DNA of 64,000 nucleotides from assembly GCA_050246735.1 (NCBI GenBank), contig JBFWVM010000024.1, positions 19,591 through 83,590 on the forward strand, read 5' to 3'. The stretch's first letter is position 1, and the number at the start of each line of letters is the position of its first letter. Shown piece after piece: positions 17,871-25,182 of this stretch. The notes below the pieces were generated by a model, which had not been told where the DNA came from, did not search any database, and was given only the letters and a program-made list of their open reading frames with translations. Source of the DNA: Taklimakanibacter sp050246735 (lineage in GTDB: Bacteria; Pseudomonadota; Alphaproteobacteria; Rhizobiales; Aestuariivirgaceae). The translations under genes and the position numbers were made by a program.

Positions 17871-19280
17871 ATGCCTCGCAACGGAAGCGGCGTTTACGGC
17901 CTTCCGGCAGGTAGCACTGCCGTGCCTAACACGCCAATCGAATCCGCCAAATATAACGCAGCCACGACCGATCTAGCCCAGGCTCTGACAGAAAGCGTCA
18001 ATGTCCAGGGCACGGCGCCGTTCCAGGCCGACCAGCCCATGGGCGGCCACAAACTCACCGGGCTGTCCGCCGGCGTGGCGGCGGGCGACAGCGCAACGCT
18101 CGGCCAGGTGCAAAGCAGCATCATGGCACACGCGGCCGTGGTCGGTGGCACGGCCGATGCCATCACCCTGACGTTCTCCCCGGCCTTCAGCGCCTATATC
18201 GCCAAGATGCGCTTCCGCTTCACGGCGACCGGTGCGAATACGGTCACGGCGCCAACGGTGAATGTGGACAGCCTCGGCGCCAAGACGATCAAGAAGCTGA
18301 ACGGCCAAGCGTTGGTTGCCGGCGACATCGCGGGATCGGGCCATATCGTCGACTGCGTCTATGACGGGACTGACGTGCTCATCATCAGCGCAAGTGCGGT
18401 GTCAGATGCTTCAGAGGCAGTCAAGGGGATCATCGAGCTTGCGACAATGGCTGAGGTCAAAGCTGGCACGGATCCCGTACGGGTGGTCACACCGGCGGGC
18501 CTCGCCGGCGCGACGCGGCTCAAGCTCACCACCAATACGACCTTCTATGTTCGAACCGGTGGTGACGATGGCAATGATGGCTCCGCGAACGACGATGATC
18601 ACGCCTTTGAGACGGTCCAAGGGGCGGACGACTATCTCAATGCTATCGACTTCAACGGGCATACGGTCACGGTGCAACTGATGGACGGCACTTTTGACGA
18701 CACGGCCATGATCCGCCTGAAGGTCGGGCTCACGGATGCCAGTGGATATGTCATTCAGGGCAACTCGAGCGCGCCTGGAAACGTGATCGTTTCAACCACA
18801 AGCGCCAATTGTTTCACGGTTGGCAGGAGGGCGATGGTCACCATCAAGGATATGGAGCTTCGGACTGCGACATCGGGCTCTTGTCTCTTGGCATACGGGT
18901 ATCTCGAAGTTGGAAGCATGATTTTTGGTGCGGCCGCCTCTCACCACATAAGGGCGGAAGCAGACGGCTACATCAAATTGACCTCTGACTATACGATCGC
19001 CGGTAATGCGCCCGCCCACTATAGCGCTGATGGCGGGCGCATAGTCACGTCGTTGTCGAGCGTCACTCTCGTCGATACACCTCTCATAAACAGTTTTTGC
19101 ACTGCAACTTCGTGCGGGGTCGTGGTCAGCTCCGGCATTACCTTCTCCGGCGGCATAGGGAGCGGCACCTCTCGCTACGGGGTGAATCTGAACGGCGTCA
19201 TCAGGACCGGCGGCAGTGGTGGCGGCTATTTCCCCGGCACCTTGTCCGGGAGCATCGGGAGCGGCGGCCAGTACGGCTGA
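17871..19280 (+). CDS. Tail fibre / tailspike, beta-helix type
   Basis: 469 residues; AGGAG at 17858-17862. The N-terminal ~230 residues have the modular tail-fibre pattern (QPMGGHKLTGLSAGVAAGDS, then SDASEAVKGIIELATMAEV and a VVTPAGLA box). After TTFYVRTGGDDGNDGSANDD the C-terminal part has repeated short hydrophobic strands fitting a right-handed beta-helix receptor-binding or depolymerase domain. GC is lower than in the head genes. It probably sets host range. Confidence 0.82.
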   Translation: MPRNGSGVYGLPAGSTAVPNTPIESAKYNAATTDLAQALTESVNVQGTAPFQADQPMGGHKLTGLSAGVAAGDSATLGQVQSSIMAHAAVVGGTADAITLTFSPAFSAYIAKMRFRFTATGANTVTAPTVNVDSLGAKTIKKLNGQALVAGDIAGSGHIVDCVYDGTDVLIISASAVSDASEAVKGIIELATMAEVKAGTDPVRVVTPAGLAGATRLKLTTNTTFYVRTGGDDGNDGSANDDDHAFETVQGADDYLNAIDFNGHTVTVQLMDGTFDDTAMIRLKVGLTDASGYVIQGNSSAPGNVIVSTTSANCFTVGRRAMVTIKDMELRTATSGSCLLAYGYLEVGSMIFGAAASHHIRAEADGYIKLTSDYTIAGNAPAHYSADGGRIVTSLSSVTLVDTPLINSFCTATSCGVVVSSGITFSGGIGSGTSRYGVNLNGVIRTGGSGGGYFPGTLSGSIGSGGQYG

Positions 19281-19374
19281 TCGCGCGACCCCTCTCTCCA
19301 TCGCCTTCACGCTGCTCCGTGGCGTCGCGCCGGCGGCGTTCGCATATCTCCATCTCCGACAAGGACGGCACCTG

Positions 19375-19542
19375 ATGATGACGACAAAGGTCAACGTGGC
19401 GGTCGCGGCGGCGGGCCTGACATTGTGGGGCTGGCTGCCCATCCTGAGGGACGTGTCCGAGATAGCCGCATTGCTCGTCCCGCCGGTCACGCTGGCGTGG
19501 ATCGTCTACCAGTGGATCAAGTATCGGCCGCCGCAGGCCTGA
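19375..19542 (+). CDS. Small holin-like membrane protein
   Basis: 55 residues (a second ATG is at 19378). Two predicted membrane spans (VAVAAAGLTLWGWLPIL and IAALLVPPVTLAWIVYQWI) with a short charged hairpin between and a basic tail. It sits at the head of the lysis cassette before lysozyme and spanins, so a holin or pinholin role is likely. Confidence 0.65.
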   Translation: MMTTKVNVAVAAAGLTLWGWLPILRDVSEIAALLVPPVTLAWIVYQWIKYRPPQA

Positions 19543-19579
19543 GCCCCGCCTCCCAACTCTCCACGAAAGGAAAACTGCC

Positions 19580-19888
19580 ATGAAGGCCTGTCACTGGCTG
19601 CTGGCCGGCGCGTGCGCGCTCGGCTTCCCGGTCCTTGCGACCTGCGCCCACGCCCGGATGCCCTGCGGCCCGGCAAGCCAGGTCACGGCCGGGTTGATCG
19701 GGGCCGGCAACAGGATCGCCGCCACGATGCGGATCCGGACCGGCGGGGGCCTCGTCCCCGCGCGGATATTCGCCAGCCCGAAGAGCAGCCGCTGGCTGCT
19801 GGTGATCGACGGCGGCGACGGCCTGTCCTGCGTCGTCCTGATCGGCGAGGACTGGAGCCCCGGCCGCCTGCCCGGAGAGGACGCATGA
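19580..19888 (+). CDS. Exported small protein in lysis cassette
   Basis: 102 residues with a signal peptide (MKACHWLLAGACALGFPVLA, cleavage near AHA). AAAGGAAAA lies upstream. The mature part has three Cys and beta-type strands (RWLLVIDGGDGLSCVVLIGE). It overlaps the lysozyme start by four bases. The function is unknown; it may be a periplasmic lysis-timing or host-interaction protein. Confidence 0.65.
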   Translation: MKACHWLLAGACALGFPVLATCAHARMPCGPASQVTAGLIGAGNRIAATMRIRTGGGLVPARIFASPKSSRWLLVIDGGDGLSCVVLIGEDWSPGRLPGEDA

Positions 19889-20343
19889 GCAGGCTCGCCC
19901 AGGGCGGCGCTCTCGTCGGGCTGCTCATCGCCGTCGTCGGCGCCTTCGAGAGCGTCAGGCAGACGGCCTACAGCGATCCGGCCGGCATCCCCACGGTCTG
20001 CTACGGCCACACCGAGGGCGTCAGGCCCGGGGACCGCCACACGCTCGACGAATGCCGGGTCATGCTGCGCCGTGACCTCGAGGTCTATGCGCGCGGCATC
20101 GAGCGCTGCGTCACGGTCCCGCTGCCCGACCGGCGCTACGTGGCGCTGGTGTCGTTCGCGTTCAATGTCGGCGTCCGCGCCGCCTGCCGGTCGAGCGTCA
20201 TCCGCCTCATCAACGAGGGCAGGACGCGCGAGGGCTGCGACCGGCTGCTGCTCTACGACAAAGCCGCCGGCATCACCTTTCCCGGCCTGGCGAGGCGCCG
20301 GCGGGAAGAGCGGGAACTGTGCCTGTCGGAGCTGCCCGCATGA
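19885..20343 (+). CDS. Phage lysozyme (GH24 endolysin), SAR type
   Basis: 152 residues. The catalytic triad spacing of T4-type lysozymes is exact: Glu22 (FESVRQTAY), Asp31 and Thr37, followed by the YGHT motif. The N-terminus (LAQGGALVGLLIAVVGAF) is hydrophobic but small-residue rich, as in signal-arrest-release endolysins that reach the periplasm via Sec without a holin lesion. It cleaves the glycan strands of peptidoglycan. ATGA overlaps join it to the genes on both sides. Confidence 0.9.
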   Translation: MSRLAQGGALVGLLIAVVGAFESVRQTAYSDPAGIPTVCYGHTEGVRPGDRHTLDECRVMLRRDLEVYARGIERCVTVPLPDRRYVALVSFAFNVGVRAACRSSVIRLINEGRTREGCDRLLLYDKAAGITFPGLARRRREERELCLSELPA

Positions 20344-20687
20344 TCTCCGCCATCGTCAAATGGCTGACCGGCCTGAGCGCCACGACATGGATCGCGGCCG
20401 GCCTTGTTGCGCTCTTCGCCCTCTGGACCTGGCGCGTCTATGACGCCGGCTACGCGGCCATGGAGCGGCAGTGCGAGACGGCCGCCCTCGAGGCCAGGAT
20501 CGCCAGGCTGGAGCTCGAAATCCAGACCCGGAAGGACGCCGACGCCATCGAGGACCGGTCCCGCGCCGAACTCGACGCCGAAAACAAAAAGCTCAAGAAG
20601 GTGATTGACGCCTATGTGGAAGAACTCGAGAGCCGCCCCGATCACTGTCCTCTCGGTGATGACGCTGACCGGCTTAACGGCCTGTAG
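20340..20687 (+). CDS. Rz-like inner-membrane spanin
   Basis: 115 residues from ATG 20340. One N-terminal membrane span (WIAAGLVALFALWTW) is followed by a long periplasmic coiled coil (ALEARIARLELEIQTRKDAD). It ends DDADRLNGL, similar to Rz C-termini. It overlaps the lysozyme by four bases, and its 3' end overlaps the Rz1-like gene in another frame. It would fuse the inner and outer membranes in the last step of lysis. Confidence 0.82.
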   Translation: MISAIVKWLTGLSATTWIAAGLVALFALWTWRVYDAGYAAMERQCETAALEARIARLELEIQTRKDADAIEDRSRAELDAENKKLKKVIDAYVEELESRPDHCPLGDDADRLNGL

Positions 20688-20895
20688 CCGTCCTGCCGTT
20701 GTCGATGCCGGCGGAATGACGCTGCCGGCGCCTCCATCCTTCATGGAGCCGGTGGCGATGCAGAAATTCCGCAAGGACCAGGATGCGCGCGAGGCGCTGG
20801 CCCGGGAGAGGGGCAGTCTCAAGGAGGCCAATTCCCGGCTGCGCAAGAGCAAGGCCTGGTATCTGCGCGTCAGGCGGACGGCGGGAGGCAAGTGA
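20614..20895 (+). CDS. Rz1-like outer-membrane spanin lipoprotein
   Basis: 93 residues from ATG 20614, which lies 74 nt inside the Rz gene in a different frame, the classic overlapping spanin arrangement. It has a lipoprotein signal with lipobox LTAC (Cys24). The mature part begins Pro-rich (LPAPPSFMEP) and continues as a charged helix (EALARERGSLKEANSRLRKS). It is longer than lambda Rz1. Confidence 0.8.
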   Translation: MWKNSRAAPITVLSVMTLTGLTACSRPAVVDAGGMTLPAPPSFMEPVAMQKFRKDQDAREALARERGSLKEANSRLRKSKAWYLRVRRTAGGK

Positions 20896-20961
20896 GGCGC
20901 CTGCCGCGCCGGATGAGGCAGTGAAGCCGCGATCAGGCATGACCGGAAGGAGGCAGCCGCC

Positions 20962-21183
20962 ATGGATACGCAACGACCTCCACCGGCCGGAACAGGACGT
21001 CGGCCGGCTCCGACGCCGTCACCCCATGGAGACGCGGAAACCCGCCACCCTCGGGGGTTTGTTGAAGGTGGCGGGGTCCGCCTGGTCTGCCACCGAACGG
21101 CGAAGCACAGCGGCAGCCCGGAGCCTCCGTCCGAAGACGCTCAGCGCGGGAGTTCCCTCCAGCAACCACCAGCTTCGGCGTGA
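20962..21183 (+). CDS. Doubtful small ORF at right end of prophage
   Basis: 73 residues. A strong ribosome site (AAGGAGG, 20946-20952) is 9 nt before this ATG. However, the Pro/Gly/Arg-rich translation is poor, while the overlapping frame (20939-21217) contains more natural stretches (NDLHRPEQDVGRLRRR). It may be a frameshifted remnant of a short coiled-coil gene. Little else can be said. Confidence 0.3.
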   Translation: MDTQRPPPAGTGRRPAPTPSPHGDAETRHPRGFVEGGGVRLVCHRTAKHSGSPEPPSEDAQRGSSLQQPPASA

Positions 21184-21220
21184 GTCAACTGAAAATGACG
21201 TAAGGATAGAAGATTAATGG

Positions 21221-21246
21221 AAAAAGCCGCCGGCCGGCCCGCCGGC
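21221..21246 (-). terminator. Terminator of the small minus-strand gene
   Basis: On the minus strand GCCGGC and GCCGGC pair around a GC-rich loop directly after the stop codon and are followed by five T residues. Confidence 0.65.
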
Positions 21247-21441
21247 TCACCGGGTGGTCCGGTCGAGCGCGATCGCCAGGAGCGTGCCGTATCTGCGCTC
21301 TCCCCGGTTGGCGAAGCCGATGACGCGCGCGGCGATGGCCGCTTTCACGACGTCGTCGCAGCCGAGCGTCGCGCAGGCCTCGTCGGTCACCTTGCCGACC
21401 ATGTCGACCTCGTCCGGGGTCAGGGCGTTTCTCACCGGCAT
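21247..21441 (-). CDS. Small conserved-type alphaproteobacterial protein
   Basis: 64 residues; GGAGG lies just upstream of the ATG on the minus strand. It is helical, with LTPDEVDMVGKVTDEACATL and AAIAARVIGFANRGE. It resembles short rhizobial proteins of unknown role. It is the first host-like gene right of the prophage and runs opposite to it. Confidence 0.65.
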   Translation of the reverse strand: MPVRNALTPDEVDMVGKVTDEACATLGCDDVVKAAIAARVIGFANRGERRYGTLLAIALDRTTR

Positions 21442-21601
21442 TCGCCTCCATGCGCCGTCCCTGAAGGGGGAGCCGGGATCTTTCCCGGCCGGGGGGCCAA
21501 CGCCGGCCGGCGGCCATCGTTCCCGATCGTCCGGCAGGGGTGAGGGAACCGCGCCGCGGGCCGGGCGTTATGCGAAAGCCGTGCCGCAAGAGGGCCCTCG
21601 A

Positions 21602-21760
21602 ATGTCGAAGGATGCGAAGGATGCCGAGAAACCACGCCCGTCAGGCGGCGAGCCCGACGCCGGCGGCGAGGCGCGCGAGCGCCGCGATCCGGACAAGCCT
21701 CCGCGCAAGCCGGCCGAGCCGAAGAATCCCGACGTGGGAGACCTCAGGCACGACCGGTGA
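21602..21760 (+). CDS. Small disordered charged protein
   Basis: 52 residues, almost entirely Lys/Glu/Asp/Pro/Gly, with no hydrophobic core. The ATG has an AAGAGGG upstream. It may be a small stress-type or linker protein; coding is plausible but weakly supported. Confidence 0.4.
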   Translation: MSKDAKDAEKPRPSGGEPDAGGEARERRDPDKPPRKPAEPKNPDVGDLRHDR

Positions 21761-21808
21761 CGCCGTCTTCGCGTCCGGACCATGTGCCGGAGCGCGGCGC
21801 CCGCGGCC

Positions 21809-22168
21809 TCAGCGCCGGCGCGGCTTCATGTAGACGGTCTCGCACTGCTCGCCCAGGGCCGAATAATAGCACTGGGTATAGTAGCCGAGCTTCTTCTTGA
21901 GAGGTCCGTTCGACACCTTCACCCGCTGCAGCCTGGCGGATTTGCCTTTCGACGTGCGCACCCGGGCATAGACATATTCGCACTGCTCTCCGAGGGCCGA
22001 ATAATAGCACTGCACATAGTAGCCGCTCTTGTTCTTGAGCTTGACGCCCGAGGTCGGGAGCCTCTGATAGACCTGCTTGCTGGCGGCATCGCCGGTCGCG
22101 GGCGCGGCGGCGAGGCCCAGGGACAGCGCGAGAGCGGCGGCCAGGATCGTCGGTATTCGCTTGGGCAT
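21809..22168 (-). CDS. Secreted Cys-containing protein with internal duplication
   Basis: 119 residues. There is a signal peptide (PTILAAALALSLGLAAAPA), then two copies of a ~35-residue module each centred on YY-x-QCYYSALGEQCE-x-VY. The Cys pair in each copy could form a short disulphide loop. The C-terminus is very basic (MKPRRR). I do not recognise the family. The gene stands alone, with a likely SD (GGACC/AAAAGGA) upstream on the minus strand. Confidence 0.75.
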   Translation of the reverse strand: MPKRIPTILAAALALSLGLAAAPATGDAASKQVYQRLPTSGVKLKNKSGYYVQCYYSALGEQCEYVYARVRTSKGKSARLQRVKVSNGPLKKKLGYYTQCYYSALGEQCETVYMKPRRR

Positions 22169-22276
22169 GATCGGTCCTTTTCGGAGGGGTGGTTGAGCGG
22201 CCGCATTATGGCGGATTCTGACCTAGCGGCAATAGAATATTGCGAAAGCCGCATGGGCCCGGCCGGACGGGTCCCG

Positions 22277-23089
22277 TCAGGCGAGCGCGGTCCAGCCGTG
22301 GATGCCCATGTAGAGGCCGGCGAGCATCATCAGCAGGCTCGACAGATAGGGCGCGCGCCGGGCGGCGGCGTCGAACCAGGGCCAGCGGCGCGACGCATGG
22401 CCGACGCTCAGGGCCGCCGCCACGCCCACGGCGACGAGCGTCACGGCGAGCCCCGCGGAGAAGCACAGCACCAGGACGCCGCCCAGGGCGACCCGCTCGA
22501 GCTGGAGGCAGAGCAACAGGACGGTGATGGCCGCGGGGCAGGGAACGAGGCCGCCGGTGAGCCCGAACAGGACGACCTGCCCGCTCGTCGCCCCGGCGCC
22601 CGGGAACCGCCGCTCCAGGCCGCGCGCATGGGCAAGCTCGTGCGCGCTCGCGCCCGTCATGCGCTCCGCGGCGGCGCCGGCAGCGTGATGGTGATGGCCA
22701 TGACCATGATGGTGCCGGGGATGGCGATGCTCCCGCCCGTGACGCCGGTCCCGGCGGATCCGCCATGCCGTCCACAAAGCGATGGCGATGACGGCGACGG
22801 CCGAGGCCATCTGGAGCCAGGGCTCGACGGCTTGCGTGTCGAGGCCTTGCCACAGATAGAGTCCGCCGAGCGCTATTCCCCAGACGACGATGCTGTGCGA
22901 CAGGGTGGCCGCCAGGCCGAGCAGGACGGCCTGCGCCACCGTGCCGCGGACCGCCACGATGAAGGCGGCCATCACCGTCTTCGAATGGCCGGGCTCGAGG
23001 CCGTGCAGGGCGCCGAGCAGGACGGCGGTCGGGATGAACAGCCAGGCATGCGCCGAGCCCTGCCGGATCAGGTCTGCGAAGGGCGCCAT
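22277..23089 (-). CDS. rcnA: RcnA-type nickel/cobalt exporter
   Basis: 270 residues with about six membrane segments. HGLEPGHSKTVMAAF in the first is the family signature (HxxxPGHSK type). A cytoplasmic loop is strongly His-rich (HRHPRHHHGHGHHHH), a likely metal-binding buffer. A second signature, GLTGGLVPCPAAITVLL, is in the C-terminal half. It exports Ni(II)/Co(II) from the cytoplasm. It begins 7 nt after the regulator stop, forming a two-gene metal-responsive operon. Confidence 0.9.
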   Translation of the reverse strand: MAPFADLIRQGSAHAWLFIPTAVLLGALHGLEPGHSKTVMAAFIVAVRGTVAQAVLLGLAATLSHSIVVWGIALGGLYLWQGLDTQAVEPWLQMASAVAVIAIALWTAWRIRRDRRHGREHRHPRHHHGHGHHHHAAGAAAERMTGASAHELAHARGLERRFPGAGATSGQVVLFGLTGGLVPCPAAITVLLLCLQLERVALGGVLVLCFSAGLAVTLVAVGVAAALSVGHASRRWPWFDAAARRAPYLSSLLMMLAGLYMGIHGWTALA

Positions 23090-23096
23090 TGCGGGC

Positions 23097-23375
23097 TCAA
23101 AGATACTTGGCGATGGCCTTGAACTCCTCGATGGACCTGCGCCGCTCGCGGGGCAGGGGGCCCACGGTTTCGTCCAGGCAATGCTCGAGGTGGTCCTCGA
23201 TCAGGGTTTTCTTGGCCTGCTTGATGGCGCTTTCGACGGCGTGGAGCTGCTGGGCGAGCTCCAGGCAGGGGCGCGCGCCCTCCATCATCGCGACGATGCT
23301 GCGCAAATGGCCTTCGGCGCGCTTCAGCCGCCTGATGATGGCCGGATGGGACTGGTGGGGAGCTTCCTTCGGCAT
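23097..23375 (-). CDS. rcnR: CsoR/RcnR/FrmR-family metal-sensing repressor
   Basis: 92 residues, all helical (DUF156 fold). RRLKRAEGHLRSI forms the DNA-binding helix. The expected ligand positions carry Cys37, His62 and Cys66 (the last two in DHLEHC), with extra His at 65 and near the N-terminus. E. coli RcnR uses Cys-His-His, while CsoR and the nickel sensor InrS use Cys-His-Cys. Together with the adjacent exporter this favours a Ni/Co sensor of the DmeR/InrS kind, but the metal cannot be fixed from sequence alone. An operator-like site lies in front. Confidence 0.88.
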   Translation of the reverse strand: MPKEAPHQSHPAIIRRLKRAEGHLRSIVAMMEGARPCLELAQQLHAVESAIKQAKKTLIEDHLEHCLDETVGPLPRERRRSIEEFKAIAKYL

Positions 23376-23383
23376 CCCTCCAA

Positions 23384-23401
23384 CCTATCCTCCCCCATAG
23401 G
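23384..23401 (-). promoter_or_regulatory. RcnR-type operator upstream of rcnR-rcnA
   Basis: On the minus strand CCTAT and ATAGG arms flank an 8-nt G-rich tract (GGGGGAGG), 9 nt before the rcnR start. This A/T-arm plus G-tract plan matches the operators used by RcnR-class repressors (a G-tract flanked by short inverted arms). It implies autoregulation. Confidence 0.7.
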
Positions 23402-23509
23402 ATCCTGCAAGCGGCCATGGCGGCTCGCGGGTGGTGCAAAACGGCGGCGGCGACCCCATATGGAGCGGGCAGCGCGAGAACTGCCCCCGGTCCGCGCTGC
23501 AGCCTGGTG

Positions 23510-23537
23510 GCCCCGCCGGCACGGCCGGCGGGGCTTT
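23510..23537. terminator. GC-rich hairpin
   Basis: GCCCCGCCGGC and GCCGGCGGGGC form a near-perfect stem around ACG, with TTT on the plus side. It lies just past the stop of the minus-strand gene at 23541 and may stop transcription in either direction. Confidence 0.5.
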
Positions 23538-23540
23538 CGT

Positions 23541-23774
23541 TCAGTACGGGCAGGGACCGGCCTGGCGCAAGGCGAGCAGGATGCGGCCGACCTCGGCGAG
23601 GTCGCAGTCCTGGGAATCGACGAAGGTGCGCAGCGCCTCCTCGGCTTTCCCGGTATCGGCGCCGCGCGCCGCGGCCGAGGCGATGATCTCCCTCTGGCGG
23701 GCAACATGCGCTTCGGCCTGTTCGGCGTGCCTTACGGCCCTTTCGAGCGCCGCGAGCAATTCGACGCGGGTCAT
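23541..23774 (-). CDS. Small helical protein of rhizobial type
   Basis: 77 residues. The pattern AVRHAEQAEAHVARQREIIA followed by GKAEEALRTFVDSQ resembles short proteins common in Rhizobiales (HVARQRE type). It has two amphipathic helices, no signal and a terminal CPY. The function is unknown. Confidence 0.65.
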   Translation of the reverse strand: MTRVELLAALERAVRHAEQAEAHVARQREIIASAAARGADTGKAEEALRTFVDSQDCDLAEVGRILLALRQAGPCPY

Positions 23775-24022
23775 GGCGCAAGGCTAGCGCGATCCCGGGC
23801 CGGCACATTAACAAAGGACAGGTTGAAGCGGCTTTTCCCCAAGCCCGTTGCAAAGAAATCCCCCGGCGCCGGCATCAAGGGGAGACGACGGCCGCCGAGG
23901 GCAGGTTCCAGGGAGGAAAGATGAAGGACCTACAACGATCCTTCAACGCGGCGCGCCGGCGGAAGTTCCGCTTCCAGGAACCGGAACAAGGTTCCGCACG
24001 ACAGCGTACGCCCAAAGCGGGA

Positions 24023-24220
24023 CTATCGCCGCGTCGCCTTGTAGCCTCTGGCCATTTCCTCGGTCTCGGCCAGGAGCCGGCGGGACGTCCCGATCCGGAC
24101 CCGGGCGGTTTCCTGCAGGCCGTGGATGGCCTGGCGCAGGCCACGCGCCGTCGCCAGATAGTCGTCCAGGCGGCATGCCAGATCGGCGATATGACGCTCG
24201 GTGTCTTCCTTCACGGACAT
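24023..24220 (-). CDS. Small coiled-coil protein
   Basis: 65 residues from the ATG at 24220, with GGAG six bases upstream on the minus strand. It is entirely helical (ERHIADLACRLDDYLATAR, then RLLAETEEMARGY). No family is recognised. Confidence 0.5.
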   Translation of the reverse strand: MSVKEDTERHIADLACRLDDYLATARGLRQAIHGLQETARVRIGTSRRLLAETEEMARGYKATRR

Positions 24221-24377
24221 TTTGCGCTCCACGGCTCGGGGGCGGGAGCACATATGAACTCTCAGCCGTCAGCGCCCGTCTGCTGAAAAGCACGTGCCGA
24301 CGATCGGGAGGAACGCCGGGCGGGAGGAAACGTTCCGGCCGTCTGAAAATAATTCACCGCGGAGGCGACGGGACGGC

Positions 24378-24521
24378 TCAGCGCGTCCAGGCGGTGCTCA
24401 TGGCTATGCCGATGGCGATGCCCACGCCGATGCCGAGGCCGATATCGTCCATGGCCACGCCGATGCCGACACCGGCGGCGGTGCCCATCGCCATCGCCAG
24501 GGCGAGCCTGCCGTTGTTCAT
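24378..24521 (-). CDS. Tiny Gly-zipper membrane protein
   Basis: 47 residues with two hydrophobic Gly/Ala/Ile segments (LALAMAMGTAAGVGIGVAM and IGLGIGVGIAIGIAM) separated by DD. Similar tiny membrane proteins are frequent in bacteria, with no known role. The start at 24521 is chosen because longer forms add only Pro/Arg-rich sequence. Confidence 0.55.
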   Translation of the reverse strand: MNNGRLALAMAMGTAAGVGIGVAMDDIGLGIGVGIAIGIAMSTAWTR

Positions 24522-24895
24522 CTCGCGGGTGCCTTTCGAAGGGCCGGGGGCGCCTTTGCCAGCGGGCAATGGCGGTGCCCCAATGCCTCGAGTTCCGGAA
24601 AGTTCCACCAGGAGTGGCCCGCCGCGTGGTGACGCACTGCGGCGGGCCGGAGGCATGCCTCTGTCCTTTCGGGACAGCGAGACGGACATGGTCAGAAAGC
24701 CGGGCGGCCGAAATCGTTCCCGCGGCCGCGGGCAGACTGTCCGGGGAAATTGGCATGGCCCCTCCATCGTCATGCCGGCGAAAGCGGCACCCCCTGGACA
24801 AGAGCCGGCGTCCCCGCATGGCGATGCCCGGCATCCGCACGCGGCGACTGAACTTCGCGACCCACGGCCGGTTCGAGGCCAAGGCAGAGCAGGAT
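24522..24895. other. No supported gene
   Basis: 374 bp between a minus-strand tiny membrane gene and a plus-strand mini-protease gene. Open frames are present on both strands, but their translations are Pro/Arg/Gly-rich and lack ribosome sites. It probably holds the promoter of the downstream gene; no clear motif is visible. Confidence 0.5.
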
Positions 24896-25153
24896 ATGAA
24901 CCCCATGCGGCGCAGGAAGATCAGGATCGTCGCGCGCAAGCTGAAGCGCCAGCGCGCCCTGGGCCGGGTCTTCCTGGACGCGGGCGTCATCGAGATCGAC
25001 GAGCGCCAGAAGCCGCGGGAATGGCTCTCGACGCTGGTGCACGAGGCCCTGCACGTGGCCTTCCCCGACATGGAGGAACGCCCGGTGGCCGCCGCGGAGA
25101 AAAGGATCGCCGAGATTCTGTGGCAGGCCGGCGTGCGGCGCATCCATCAATAG
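24896..25153 (+). CDS. Mini zinc-metallopeptidase-like protein (HExxH)
   Basis: 85 residues (an alternative ATG is at 24905). A basic N-terminus (RRRKIRIVARKLKRQR) leads to GVIEIDERQKPREWLSTLVH and the zinc motif HEALH. A downstream Glu-rich helix (ERPVAAAEKRIAEILWQ) could give the third ligand. The layout is like a stripped SprT/phage-type minimal metallopeptidase. Activity is inferred from the motif only. Confidence 0.7.
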   Translation: MNPMRRRKIRIVARKLKRQRALGRVFLDAGVIEIDERQKPREWLSTLVHEALHVAFPDMEERPVAAAEKRIAEILWQAGVRRIHQ

Positions 25154-25182
25154 GCACCTGCGCCGGAGCCGCGCGAATCAGC

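Noticed and set aside
22690..22745. Possible repetitive or low-complexity element (CAT/GTG-rich)
   Set aside because: It encodes the His-rich metal-binding loop of the RcnA-type exporter.
22206..22853. 215-codon minus-strand frame inside rcnA
   Set aside because: It is an Arg/Pro/Gly-rich shadow in an alternative frame of the exporter gene.
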